Shown here piece by piece: positions 8,642-16,922 of a stretch of DNA of 64,000 nt. Position 1 is the first letter of the stretch; every line of letters starts with the position of its first letter. Source of the stretch: Candidatus Competibacteraceae bacterium (GTDB taxonomy: Bacteria; Pseudomonadota; Gammaproteobacteria; Competibacterales; Competibacteraceae); NCBI GenBank assembly GCA_016699715.1, contig CP065007.1, forward strand, positions 3,483,001 through 3,547,000. The letters are read 5' to 3'. The notes under the pieces were generated by a model. That model did no database searches and was not told where the DNA came from. It worked only from the letters and a program-made list of their open reading frames with translations. The translations under genes and the position numbers were made by a program.

Positions 8642-10296
8642 GTAGCCGTTCTCCCCCCTCTACCGGGGCAAGGGGGCGAGAGGCAGTCCGGCGCGGCGGT
8701 CGGCGATGGCGCGTTCGAGAGTGCGCCAAGGGGAGTGGCCGCGCTGGCGGCAGGTATCGATGACGCTGGCGAGCAGAGCGAAGACCCGCGAACCCACCGG
8801 GGTGCGGGTACCGTGACTGATCTTGCGCGCGATCACCCAATGGCGTAGTGCCCGCTCTGCTACATTGTTGGTCAGTGGCAGTTCGGGATGACTCAGCACC
8901 TGGAAGATGGCTTCCCAGTCGTTGAGCAACTCCACCGCCAAGGCGTGGGTTTTGGCGTGGGCGTGACCCTGGCGCCGTTCGCAGGCCGCGCGCAACGCGG
9001 CCAGTACCATCATGTGTTGGGTCGGCGGCGCGACCGGCGGCGGACCTTCGCGGGCGGCGTACACCGCCGCCATCAGCACCTCCAAGGTCTCCAGCACGAG
9101 CCGGCCGAAGACCCGGGCCTCGCGATCGCAACTTTGGGCCAGGCCCCGCGCCTTGCGGATCAGGTGCGCCCAGCAGCGCAGCCGGTGCGGGTAGTGACGA
9201 TAGGCCCCCCAACCGTCGCTCATCAGCCAGCCGCCGAAGCCGTCCAGCACGTTTTCCAGCAGTTCCTTGCCGCGCCCGGCGACATAATAGAGGGTCACCG
9301 TCAGCGACCGGAACACCCAGAGCCACAAAGTCTGGTCGTGTTCGGGCCACGGCGTTTCGTCGGCGTGCAACAACGTGCTGGCGAGCACCGCCTCAACGAG
9401 CTCGTCTTCCACCGGGGCCACCGCCGCGCCGGCTTCGTGGAGCGTCTGGTGAATCGTGCCGACGCTCAGATCCAGGCCCAACCACTCGCCCAGGAATTCC
9501 CGAATCCGCGCCCGCGAGAGCCGAAACCGGTAGGCCAGCGCCACGATCAGCACCGCCAAACCCGGCCCCACCAGCCGCCATTCGCTGAGTTCAATCCCCG
9601 CCAGCAGTGGGTCCACCACGCCCTGGCCGGCCACGGCCCGGGTCCGATGGCCACAGGCGCAGGGGGCTTCGTCATAGCGATGGTCCACGACCCACAGCGT
9701 CAACCCCGGCCGCGCCGGATCGCCCCAGTGCAGGTCGACCGCCTGAAACCCGGTGTAGGCCACCGCACCCACTGGGTCCAGCGGCCGGCCACAACCGGCG
9801 CAGGTGTCGGGGTAATGGGCCTGTTCGGCATTCGCCTGGAACACCTGAGTCCGGCCGATCCCCGGCGCCCCCGGCTGCTTACCCGGTTTACGGGCGGGTT
9901 TCGCGTCCGCCGGTTTCGCCTCGGCCGACGGCGGTTCCGCCGGCACCGGCTTCGCCTCGGCCGGCGCCGACTCGGGTTCCTCGTCCGCCGCATCGGCGGC
10001 ATCCGATTCCGGCCCGCCACCCGGTCGGTCCCACGGCGCCCGACTGCTCGGCGGCCGCGAACTGTTGTCCGGTCCTTGATTCAACCGGTCCAGCGCCTCC
10101 TTCAAATCGTCCAGCAGCTTGCCCGACAGCGCACGCACCTCGGCCTCCCCCAGCGAATCCAGGTAGGCGTGGTCTCATTGGCGCAGGCTATGTGGGCTGA
10201 GGTGCATGGTGGTTGATCGTGGGGCTGGACTCTAGTTTTCCATACCTACTCCCCGAGGGGAAGTTAGCCATTACCGGGAGGGGTGTGAAGAGTTAC
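8642..10296 (-). mobile_element. IS66-family insertion sequence, copy B
   Basis: About 1,655 bp in the same orientation as copy A and seven bases away from it, with the same termini (GTAGCCG at the left, GAGTTAC at the right). Its right edge abuts an IS4 copy that has lost its 5' end, so the insertion or a linked deletion removed that end. The tandem arrangement without matching target duplications suggests recombination rather than two simple insertions. Confidence 0.75.
8660..10138 (-). CDS. IS66-family transposase, copy B
   Basis: A 492-residue transposase, the same length as copy A with all indels absent. DDE motifs are intact: LHADETPWPEHDQ, SDGWGAYRHYPHRLRCWAHL, NNVAERALRHWV. Differences from copy A concentrate between about residues 165 and 345 (for example FRSLTVTLYYVAGRGKELLE against FVAATATLYYVAGRGKERVE), while both ends match almost perfectly. 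This pattern is expected from gene conversion between related IS66 elements. Confidence 0.9.
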   Translation of the reverse strand: MRALSGKLLDDLKEALDRLNQGPDNSSRPPSSRAPWDRPGGGPESDAADAADEEPESAPAEAKPVPAEPPSAEAKPADAKPARKPGKQPGAPGIGRTQVFQANAEQAHYPDTCAGCGRPLDPVGAVAYTGFQAVDLHWGDPARPGLTLWVVDHRYDEAPCACGHRTRAVAGQGVVDPLLAGIELSEWRLVGPGLAVLIVALAYRFRLSRARIREFLGEWLGLDLSVGTIHQTLHEAGAAVAPVEDELVEAVLASTLLHADETPWPEHDQTLWLWVFRSLTVTLYYVAGRGKELLENVLDGFGGWLMSDGWGAYRHYPHRLRCWAHLIRKARGLAQSCDREARVFGRLVLETLEVLMAAVYAAREGPPPVAPPTQHMMVLAALRAACERRQGHAHAKTHALAVELLNDWEAIFQVLSHPELPLTNNVAERALRHWVIARKISHGTRTPVGSRVFALLASVIDTCRQRGHSPWRTLERAIADRRAGLPLAPLPR

Positions 10297-11565
10297 CTAT
10301 TTTGAGGGTAGTAGGATCGCGAGGTTGCTGTTATCATAACTAATTGATTGATAACATTAATTCTAAAACAGGCGAGGTTAATTCCGTGAATTCCCCTTTT
10401 TTAATACCCGGCACTTTGCAGAAATGCTTCATCATCATTTTCACTGGAACCGAGCGCGTATCTCTTGCATTGTCTATTTAATTATCGGAATCATCCAGAT
10501 GGGAACGGTCAATCTCGCAAAGATTGCTGTCACCTTTCCTGGGCGTGCGCAACCGGCCTCTCATTACAAACGCCTTCAACGACTTTTTTGTCAATTTTCT
10601 CTAGACCTGAATCAAGTCGCCCGGTTCATTGCCAGTCTCATTCCTGTGCTTCAGTTCAAATTGACACTCGATAGAACCAATTGGAAATATGGTGATGTCA
10701 ATATCAATTACCTTGTTTTAGGAGTCGTCTATCGCGGATCTGCTTTTCCTATACTATGGGTTGCTTTAGATAAAAAAGGCAACTCAAATACCCAAGAAAG
10801 AATAGCATTAATGAATCGATTCCTTACGATTTTCGGCCCGCAAATGATCGCCTGCTTGTTTGCGGATCGCGAGTTTATTGGGATTCAATGGTTTGGTTAT
10901 CTTATTGAAAATCAAATTAAATTCGTAATACGCATCAAAAAGAATACGCAAATCTCTAACTCCCGAGGGGTCCCCGTCTCCGCCGAAAATCTTTTTCGAG
11001 GCCTACCCCGTGGCAGCGCTCTGGTTTTATCGGGCCAACGAACCGTGTGGGGGCACTCTCTTTATGTGATTGGTCTGAAAATGGCCAACGGTGAATTCGT
11101 TATTCTCGCAACGCAAGAACAACCGGAAACCGCGTTGGAAAATTATAAGGAACGCTGGCCGATCGAAACGCTTTTCATTTGCTTAAAAACTCGGGGATTC
11201 GATCTGGAATCCACCCATATAACTGACCCCCAGCGACTTGAAAAATGGATGGCTTTTCTCGCTATTGCATTTAGTTGGGCGCATATCATTGGTGAATGGC
11301 GCCATGAAATTAAACCGATCAAGATCAAAAAACATGGCCGTCCCACCCAAAGTCTTTTTCGCTATGGATTAGATTATTTGAGAAGTTGTTTATTTCATCA
11401 CCAAGAATCCGCCCGGCAATACGCTTTTCATCAGGCACTGGAGTCGCTCTTTAAACGGTTGGGATCGAGCCCTCAAAATCGCTGTTTTCTACCTCTAACC
11501 AATACGCCACCCGGCAGAATTTTAACGTAAATTCATTTGGTTAGATGATTTTGTCCTGTACAATG
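10297..11565 (+). mobile_element. IS4-family insertion sequence, copy 2, 5' end deleted
   Basis: The same element as 4631-5950 in the opposite orientation. The right inverted repeat (TTTTGTCCTGTACAATG, 11549-11565) is intact. The left repeat and about 50 bp after it are missing, and the sequence starts at CTATTTTGAGGG directly after IS66 copy B. Without its left end this copy cannot move alone, but its transposase gene is complete and could act on copy 1. Confidence 0.85.
10424..11530 (+). CDS. IS4-family transposase (copy 2)
   Basis: A 368-residue transposase identical in protein sequence to the one at 4666-5772, with the LDRTNW, FADREF and YKERWPIETLFICLK catalytic motifs intact. Two silent base differences from copy 1 are visible near 10472 and 10608. 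It lies in an element whose left inverted repeat was lost next to IS66 copy B, so it is probably a trans-acting source of transposase only. Confidence 0.88.
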   Translation: MLHHHFHWNRARISCIVYLIIGIIQMGTVNLAKIAVTFPGRAQPASHYKRLQRLFCQFSLDLNQVARFIASLIPVLQFKLTLDRTNWKYGDVNINYLVLGVVYRGSAFPILWVALDKKGNSNTQERIALMNRFLTIFGPQMIACLFADREFIGIQWFGYLIENQIKFVIRIKKNTQISNSRGVPVSAENLFRGLPRGSALVLSGQRTVWGHSLYVIGLKMANGEFVILATQEQPETALENYKERWPIETLFICLKTRGFDLESTHITDPQRLEKWMAFLAIAFSWAHIIGEWRHEIKPIKIKKHGRPTQSLFRYGLDYLRSCLFHHQESARQYAFHQALESLFKRLGSSPQNRCFLPLTNTPPGRILT

Positions 11566-11586
11566 CTTCTTTATGAATAATTCGGG

Positions 11587-11601
11587 TTAAGGGGCACTAC
11601 C
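11587..11601. repeat. Isolated IS1-like terminal repeat
   Basis: TTAAGGGGCACTACC is the exact inverted complement of the IS1-like end at 3491-3505. About 20 bp separate it from the end of IS4 copy 2, so the body of the element that owned it is missing here. The two ends bracket 8.1 kb of nested insertion sequences. Confidence 0.55.
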
Positions 11602-11626
11602 CAAAGTTAGATTATCTTTTGTAGGC

Positions 11627-13628
11627 CTCACGGTTCGCTCAAAACGAGGGCTGGTTTTAGAAAATGCGCCATCAGTCGCTCGTAGATTTCTGCCGACCAG
11701 CCGAGCAGTGTGAGTATGCGGTGCTGCAGAGCGCTGAGCGGCGACAGCAGCGCGCGGACCTGGCCGGCGATCGCCACGACGCTCAAGCTGATGCCCCGAA
11801 AGGCGCGCAACAGCGATTCGGCGGTGGGCGACGCCGTAGCCCGGTCGGGCTGCCCCGGATAGAGGCCGGCGATCGGTTCCGGGGTGGTGGCCAGGCACCG
11901 GCGCGCCACGAATTCGACCAGAACCAACACGCGCAAGGCCAAGCTCAACAGGCGGATCAAGCCCTCCACCCGCGCGTCGGTTTGCAGGAACAAGGGCGTG
12001 ATCGCCAGCGCCCGGCCCTTGAGACGGCCAAAACTCCGTTCGATCAGATACTGCCCCCGATAGGCGTGGACGGCGGTCTCGACCGTCAGGGTCGCGTGGT
12101 TGGTGGCGTAGACCCGCCAGCCCAGCCGCTGCCGGGCCGCCGCGACGGCCAGCGGGTCGATCCGCGCCCGAATCGTGCTCTGGTGCTGCACCCGGCAGGT
12201 GGCCGGACGCGCGCCATAGCGGCGCTGGGGAATCACTTGCGTGGTGGTCTCGAGGTCGAGATGGATCAGGCCCACCACCCGCTGCTCGGCCAGAATCTGC
12301 TCGGCGGTGGCGCTCAGCGCGGGAGCTTCCAGAATTTTCTTGCCTTGTTTGCGCTCGTTGAGGCGGTGAATGTCTGCTACCGCCCGCTGCAGGCGGGCGT
12401 CAAGCGCCTGGGCCTGCCGGGTCGCCTGGGCCACCGACCGCACCACCAGCCGCCGTTCCCGCCACGTCACCGGCCGGCCCTCCACCGTAGCCGCCAAGTC
12501 AACCACCACCGTATAACCCTCGGCGATCAGCCGGGGTGGGGTGGTGGGGTCCGGGTCCGGGTCCGGCTCGTAGACCGGCTCCAGGGGCTGGGCGCCGCCG
12601 AACACCGGCGCCAGCAGGGCGTCCAGGGTGTCCTCCGGCATTTGCTTACCCCCCAGGGGGCACAAATAATAGTCGCCACTCCGGGCGATCCAGGCCCGGG
12701 TCGCCAGGGCCCCCATTTTGCCGTCGCCGATGTAGGTCTTGCCGCCAGCCCCCAAGGTGGCCTGGACCCGCTGAAGCTCGGGCACGTACAAGGGGTCATC
12801 CGCGCCGTTCCCACTCACCACGGTGGTCGTCAACGGCAAGCCCAGAGCGTCGAGCACCGACAGGCTGATCTTGACTTGCGGCAAGTCCGGCCGATGATCT
12901 TGACTATGCCCGAACTGAAACAGCCCCCCTCACTGACCCCGGCATAGGTTTTGGCCGAGGTGCTGTCGAGCCGTACCCGGTCGCCGCCCACCTCATAAAC
13001 CCGCAGCACCGTCCCGTTCAGCGCGGTTTCCAACTCGGCCCAGGTCGCGGCGTCAGCTAACCGATCCAAGATGTTGGCCAACCGATCATCGCTCAGATCC
13101 AGCGGGCGTACCGGCTTGCCCAAACACACCGTCAAGGTATCGAGGTGCGCCTCCACCCAAGGCTGGACATGAGACAGGCAGTGATCGCCCTCCGAGACGA
13201 TGAAGGTCAGCCACACCGCCACCACGTCGCCCAAACTCAAGTCGCCCTTCCAGTGGCCATGGGTCGGATAGAATCGATCGAGCAGGGCTGGAAGTTGCAT
13301 CTGGTAGACTTGGGCCAACACGACCGGGAGGTCGTCGACGCGTTCGACTTTAATCAGGCGGATGATCTCGTCCAGCATTCGGGGGACCGGTGATCGTTAT
13401 GGCCCGCTGGCGGCGGGTTGCCATGAAAGTACCGACTTTCATCGTCCGGGGCGACGTTCCCCAACGACATGACCGTTAGGTGAGGAGCCCAAGCGATTTA
13501 ATGGGTTAGTTCCGGTCTGCACCGCGCTCCCCGTCATCGGTGAGGGGCTGCGGAACGCCTACCAGATGTCCATATTACCTGACACTTTCAATTCTCAAAA
13601 GTCGATCTTCGCTTAAGCGAACCGTGAG
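11627..13628 (-). mobile_element. IS1634-like insertion sequence inserted at the edge of an ISL3 element
   Basis: About 2,002 bp bounded by 13-bp inverted repeats CTCACGGTTCGCT (11627-11639) and its complement (13616-13628). TAGGC occurs on both sides (11622-11626 and 13629-13633), a 5-bp target duplication. The right TAGGC overlaps the first bases of the ISL3 element, so this IS landed at the ISL3 left boundary. The 250 bp between the transposase start and the right end (13379-13628) contain no gene that I can support. Confidence 0.75.
11628..13378 (-). pseudogene. IS1634-like transposase in two frames (-1 shift at a G run)
   Basis: The N-terminal frame (to about 12900) encodes MLDEIIRLIKVERVDDLPVV through VRLDSTSAKTYAGVSEGG. 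The second frame continues with LFQFGHSQDHRPDLPQVK, then VVSGNGADDPLYVPEL and GKTYIGDGKMG, and a C-terminal part with YRGQYLIERSFGRLKG carrying the catalytic Glu region. The join lies in GAGGGGGGCTG near 12928, where a -1 step restores the family motif GLFQFGHS. It is either a one-base deletion or programmed frameshifting, since the heptamer G GGG GGC is in the correct phase. The family is judged from the GHSxDHRPDLPQ motif; total length if joined is about 580 residues. Confidence 0.75.
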
Positions 13629-13630
13629 TA

Positions 13631-15024
13631 GGCTCTATGAGATCTCCCGTGGAGGCCACAAGATGTAGTGGTATGGCACCGGGAGCCGAGTTATGGAAAG
13701 CTGACCGGGTCTCCCTGCTGATGGACTGCTGACGATGCCGATCACTCTTGCCGTACCCCTGGACTTGCCCGATGTGCGTGTATTGGCCAACCGGATGCTG
13801 GAGGACGGTACGGTGTTGATCGAGGTGGAAAGCACCTTGCGGACGACCCAGTGTCGTTGCTGTGGCCGGGAAATCGACCGGTTTCATGGCTTCGACCGAC
13901 CGATTCGGTTGCGACACCTGCCGGTGTTCGAGCGCGTGGTGTTTGTTGAGATCCGACCGAAGCGCTACCGCTGTCCCTACTGTGAAGACGGGCCGACGAC
14001 CACCCAACGCTGCGTTTGGTACGACCCCAATCGCCCTCATACCACGGCATTCGAGCAGGACGTCTTGAAGCGGTTGATCCACGGCACGGTGGCCGATGTG
14101 AGTCGGCTGCTCGCTCTGGGGGTCAAGGCAGTGGAAGGCCTCATGGACCATCGCCTGGCGCCGGCGGTGGGCTGGACCGCGTTCGCCGCGTTGGAGACCT
14201 TGGGTATTGACGAGGTGGCGCTGCTCAAGGGCCATGGCCACTACGTGGCGGTGGTCTGGGCGCGGGACGCCGAGGGGCATAACCCTGTGCTGGCGGTGCT
14301 GCCCGACCGGTTGCGGGCGACCGTGCAGGCCTTTCTGGAGACCTTCCCGGACGCTCTGAAAGCCACGGTGCGGCGGGTCTGCATGGATAGGTGGGAAGGC
14401 ACCGCCGGCGCGGTGGCGGCGGCGCTGCCCGACGCCCAAATCGTGGTGGACCGGTTTCATGTCGCCGTCCACGACCGGGAGGCGGTGGACGCGTTGCGTC
14501 AGGCCGAATGTCGCCGGCTCAACGCCGGACGGTCCCCCGAGCGGGCGGTGCCCACCGCCGAGTTGCGGCCCTGGCTCCGCCGGGAATGGCGGTCGCTGAA
14601 TCTTGGCCAGCAGGGAAAAGTAGTCGAGTGGTTCGAGCAAACCCCGGCCCTGGCCAGCGCCTACGTGCTGCGCACCCTGCTGACGGCGATCTTCGAGCAC
14701 AGCCCGGATCGAGCCACCGCCCAGAGCCGACTTCAACGCTGGGTCAAGCAAGTCGCCGCTTCGGGTTTGAGCTGTTTTGATCGGTTCCTCAATACCTTGC
14801 ACCACTGGCAAGATGGGATTCTTAACTATTTTGAGGGCGGACATAACAGTGGTTTCGTCGAAGGCCTCAATAACAAACTGAAGCTGCTCAAGCGCCGGTG
14901 CTTTGGCTTGGATGACCCGACCGAACTGTTCCGCCGGTTGTGGCTGGATATCGAGGGTCCACGCCTTTGGGCATGAACCTCTACCACTACATCTTGTGGC
15001 CTCCACGGGAGATCTCATAGAGCC
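13631..15024 (+). mobile_element. Intact ISL3-family insertion sequence
   Basis: A 1,394-bp element with 43-bp perfect terminal inverted repeats (13631-13673 and 14982-15024, starting GGCTCTATGAGATC). Its right flank begins CTTTTGTA (15025-15032). The matching 8-bp duplication is not at its left edge but at 11616-11623, on the far side of the IS1634-like element. ISL3 elements usually make 8-bp duplications, so ISL3 came first and the IS1634-like element later separated it from its duplication. Confidence 0.9.
13735..14976 (+). CDS. ISL3-family transposase
   Basis: A 413-residue transposase. The N-terminal zinc finger is CRCCGREI with YRCPYCED (about residues 42-85). A helix-turn-helix region follows around residues 110-140. 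The catalytic core has LGIDEVALLKGHGHY, VVDRFHVAVHDREAVD and SGFVEGLNNKLKLLKRRCFG with the final Glu. Length and motif set are complete, and the flanking inverted repeats are perfect, so the element is probably still active. It is GC-rich like the host chromosome. Confidence 0.92.
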   Translation: MPITLAVPLDLPDVRVLANRMLEDGTVLIEVESTLRTTQCRCCGREIDRFHGFDRPIRLRHLPVFERVVFVEIRPKRYRCPYCEDGPTTTQRCVWYDPNRPHTTAFEQDVLKRLIHGTVADVSRLLALGVKAVEGLMDHRLAPAVGWTAFAALETLGIDEVALLKGHGHYVAVVWARDAEGHNPVLAVLPDRLRATVQAFLETFPDALKATVRRVCMDRWEGTAGAVAAALPDAQIVVDRFHVAVHDREAVDALRQAECRRLNAGRSPERAVPTAELRPWLRREWRSLNLGQQGKVVEWFEQTPALASAYVLRTLLTAIFEHSPDRATAQSRLQRWVKQVAASGLSCFDRFLNTLHHWQDGILNYFEGGHNSGFVEGLNNKLKLLKRRCFGLDDPTELFRRLWLDIEGPRLWA

Positions 15025-15119
15025 CTTTTGTATTATAAATCAAATAGATAAATCTGACAAAGTAGAACTAATATGTTATCCATAACACTGGCTAGAAGAC
15101 TCAGCGGGTAGGCACGATC

Positions 15120-15735
15120 ATGAACGCAAAGTGGTTGTCCGACGCACGAAAAATCCCTGATGAAGTCATGAATTATATACGGCGTATTGCGGTTCGGGCG
15201 GTGGAAGAAAAGCATCAGAGTCCGGAATTGATTGCCGAGATTATCGGCATCAGTCGCAGTAGCATTTACGACTAGTTACGCTGGTATCGTGAGGGTGGAG
15301 CAGCGGCGCTGGACACGCGGTCGGCGCCGGGCGCGTCACCGGCAGCGATTCCCGGTCTTTTTTGCTCATCTAACTGATTTATAAATATATTTTTTATTAA
15401 AACTGATAAATTTTCGAGAAAAAACCATTATTAATCAAAGACTAGGAAAGAGACCGGGAATCGCTGCCGGAAGTGCGTGAGTTTGTACTAGGTAATCGCA
15501 AAAAAATCCGGATGTTTTTTTGCCAACCTACGCGCCAGAACTCAATCCAGATGAACAGGTCTAGAACGAAATCAAGCATCGACAACTCGGTAAGCAACCG
15601 ATCAAAAATAAACCAGACTTAAAGAAACGGCTCCACTCCGCACTGAAATCCTTACGGCAAAAAACCGAAAAGATTCGGTCATTTTTTCAGCTTCCTGATA
15701 CCCAATATGCAGCAATACCAGAGTCAATCTTGTAA
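15120..15735 (+). pseudogene. IS630-family transposase remnant with central deletion and two amber codons
   Basis: The N-terminal helix-turn-helix part starts MNAKWLSDARKIPDEVMNYI and runs to ISRSSIYD, then a TAG where Trp is expected, then LRWYREGGAAALDTRSAPG. The C-terminal part has FVLGNRKKIRMFF, a one-base frameshift in a T run, TYAPELNPDEQV, a second TAG where Trp is expected, and NEIKHRQLGKQPIKNKPDL to a stop at 15735. The catalytic middle is gone and a large palindrome (15339-15470) stands in its place. Confidence 0.8.
15339..15470. repeat. Large inverted repeat (palindrome) inside the IS630 remnant
   Basis: Arms of about 24 bp with one mismatch: CCGGCAGCGATTCCCGGTCT starting at 15339, and its complement ending at 15470. 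The roughly 85-bp loop is strongly AT-rich. The structure could form a long cruciform or hairpin. It replaces the missing central part of the IS630 gene. No coding potential is visible in it. Confidence 0.75.
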
Positions 15736-15800
15736 GATGATAATGTCTGGATATTAATTAGCGAGACTATATCAAAGGTATAGTAAAAAATAGAGAAGTC

Positions 15801-16912
15801 CCCAAATAATTATCTTGAATATTTTCAACTTGTTACGATTTAGTTATAAAAAATTATTTTATTTAATCAATAAGTTAGAGTTGATTTTTTTAAATTAGCC
15901 CCCATTTTGTTCAATGAGGATAGAATTATTAGGAGAACCGCCATGCGAAAATTTAAATTGATGACAGTCCGCAATGAAAGACAATTTAGAGCCTGTACTG
16001 GACTCTCTCAGAAAGAATTTGACCTTATTCTACCTGAGTTTGCAAAGTGTTTGCAGTTGGCCCAACAACAGCGTTACCAAAAACACCGCTTGCAACGTCA
16101 AAGAAAGCCGGGTGGCGGTCGGAAAGGTGCATTATCCTCACCCGATTTAAAACTCTTTTTTATCCTGTTTTATCTCAAAAACTATCCGACATTTGATGTG
16201 CTGGGTTGCTTGTTTGACCTGAGTCCAGCCAAAGCCCAAGAAAATTTTGTTAAATTTATGCCTATTTTAAAGCAGGCTGAAAAACGCTTGCATATCTTAC
16301 CGCATCGCCATTTTAAGCCCGCCAATACTGATAAGCAACCTATTGATCATCATCAGAAGATTATTATTGATGCGACAGAAAGGCCTTGTTGCCGCCCCCA
16401 CCATGCGCGTAAACAAAAACATTATTTTAGTGGCAAGAAACGCCACCATACTCTGAAAAACACGGTGATCGGGGACAGCAATAAAGGCATTCCAGTTGTT
16501 GGCCCAACAGTGGCCGGTAGCCGGCATGACTACGCGTTATTGAAAGAGGAATTAGATCCTCAGCAGCCGGGTCTCTCCACCGTGGAAGCTTGGGTTGATT
16601 TGGGTTATCAAGGGATCAAAGATCACTATCCCTCGTTCCATAAAATTTATATTCCTCATAAAAAGCCTCGCCGGTCGAAAGCCAATCAATGCTCTGCATT
16701 AACTCCTCAGCAAAAGAGAGAAAATCGAGCGATCAGTCGCGTTCGTGTCGGAGTGGAACATTTGATTGGCGACCTAAAAATTTTTCAGATTCTTACGAAT
16801 AGATTCCGAAACCATTTCCATAATATGGCCGATCAGGTTATTTTATTGGTTGCCGGCTTGTGTAACCTTAAAAATAACTATGCTGTTCAATAGGTTATGA
16901 AATTTATTTGGG
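15801..16912 (+). mobile_element. IS5-family insertion sequence
   Basis: About 1,112 bp with short imperfect inverted repeats CCCAAATAATTATC (from 15801) and CCCAAATAAATTTC (complement, ending 16912). It carries one transposase gene. No clear target duplication is visible, so the exact edges are uncertain by a few bases. The right edge lies 10 bp before the start codon of the GGDEF-EAL gene. Confidence 0.65.
15943..16893 (+). CDS. IS5-family (DDE_Tnp_4-type) transposase
   Basis: A 316-residue transposase starting at ATG 15943 behind AGGAG at about 15931. The N-terminal domain (about 1-100) carries GLSQKEFDLILPEF and a basic stretch RLQRQRKPGGGRKG. The DDE domain has IIIDATERPC (first Asp), HYFSGKKRHHTLKN, AGSRHDYALLKEE, DLGYQGI (second Asp), IPHKKPRRSK and RVRVGVEHLIGDLKIF (Glu). 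All catalytic residues are present and there are no frame breaks, so it may be active. AT-rich, unlike the bio genes further right. Confidence 0.88.
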   Translation: MRKFKLMTVRNERQFRACTGLSQKEFDLILPEFAKCLQLAQQQRYQKHRLQRQRKPGGGRKGALSSPDLKLFFILFYLKNYPTFDVLGCLFDLSPAKAQENFVKFMPILKQAEKRLHILPHRHFKPANTDKQPIDHHQKIIIDATERPCCRPHHARKQKHYFSGKKRHHTLKNTVIGDSNKGIPVVGPTVAGSRHDYALLKEELDPQQPGLSTVEAWVDLGYQGIKDHYPSFHKIYIPHKKPRRSKANQCSALTPQQKRENRAISRVRVGVEHLIGDLKIFQILTNRFRNHFHNMADQVILLVAGLCNLKNNYAVQ

Positions 16913-16922
16913 AATAGGTCTA

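Noticed and set aside
8888..10216. Long plus-strand open frame opposite IS66 copy B (and a similar one at 7530-8504)
   Set aside because: Antisense to the transposase, Arg/Pro/Gln-rich without motifs; it shadows the transposase frame.
13588..15018. Long open frame on the minus strand opposite the ISL3 transposase
   Set aside because: It lies antisense to a transposase with complete motifs and perfect flanking repeats and has no recognisable domain; it is a by-product of GC-rich codons.
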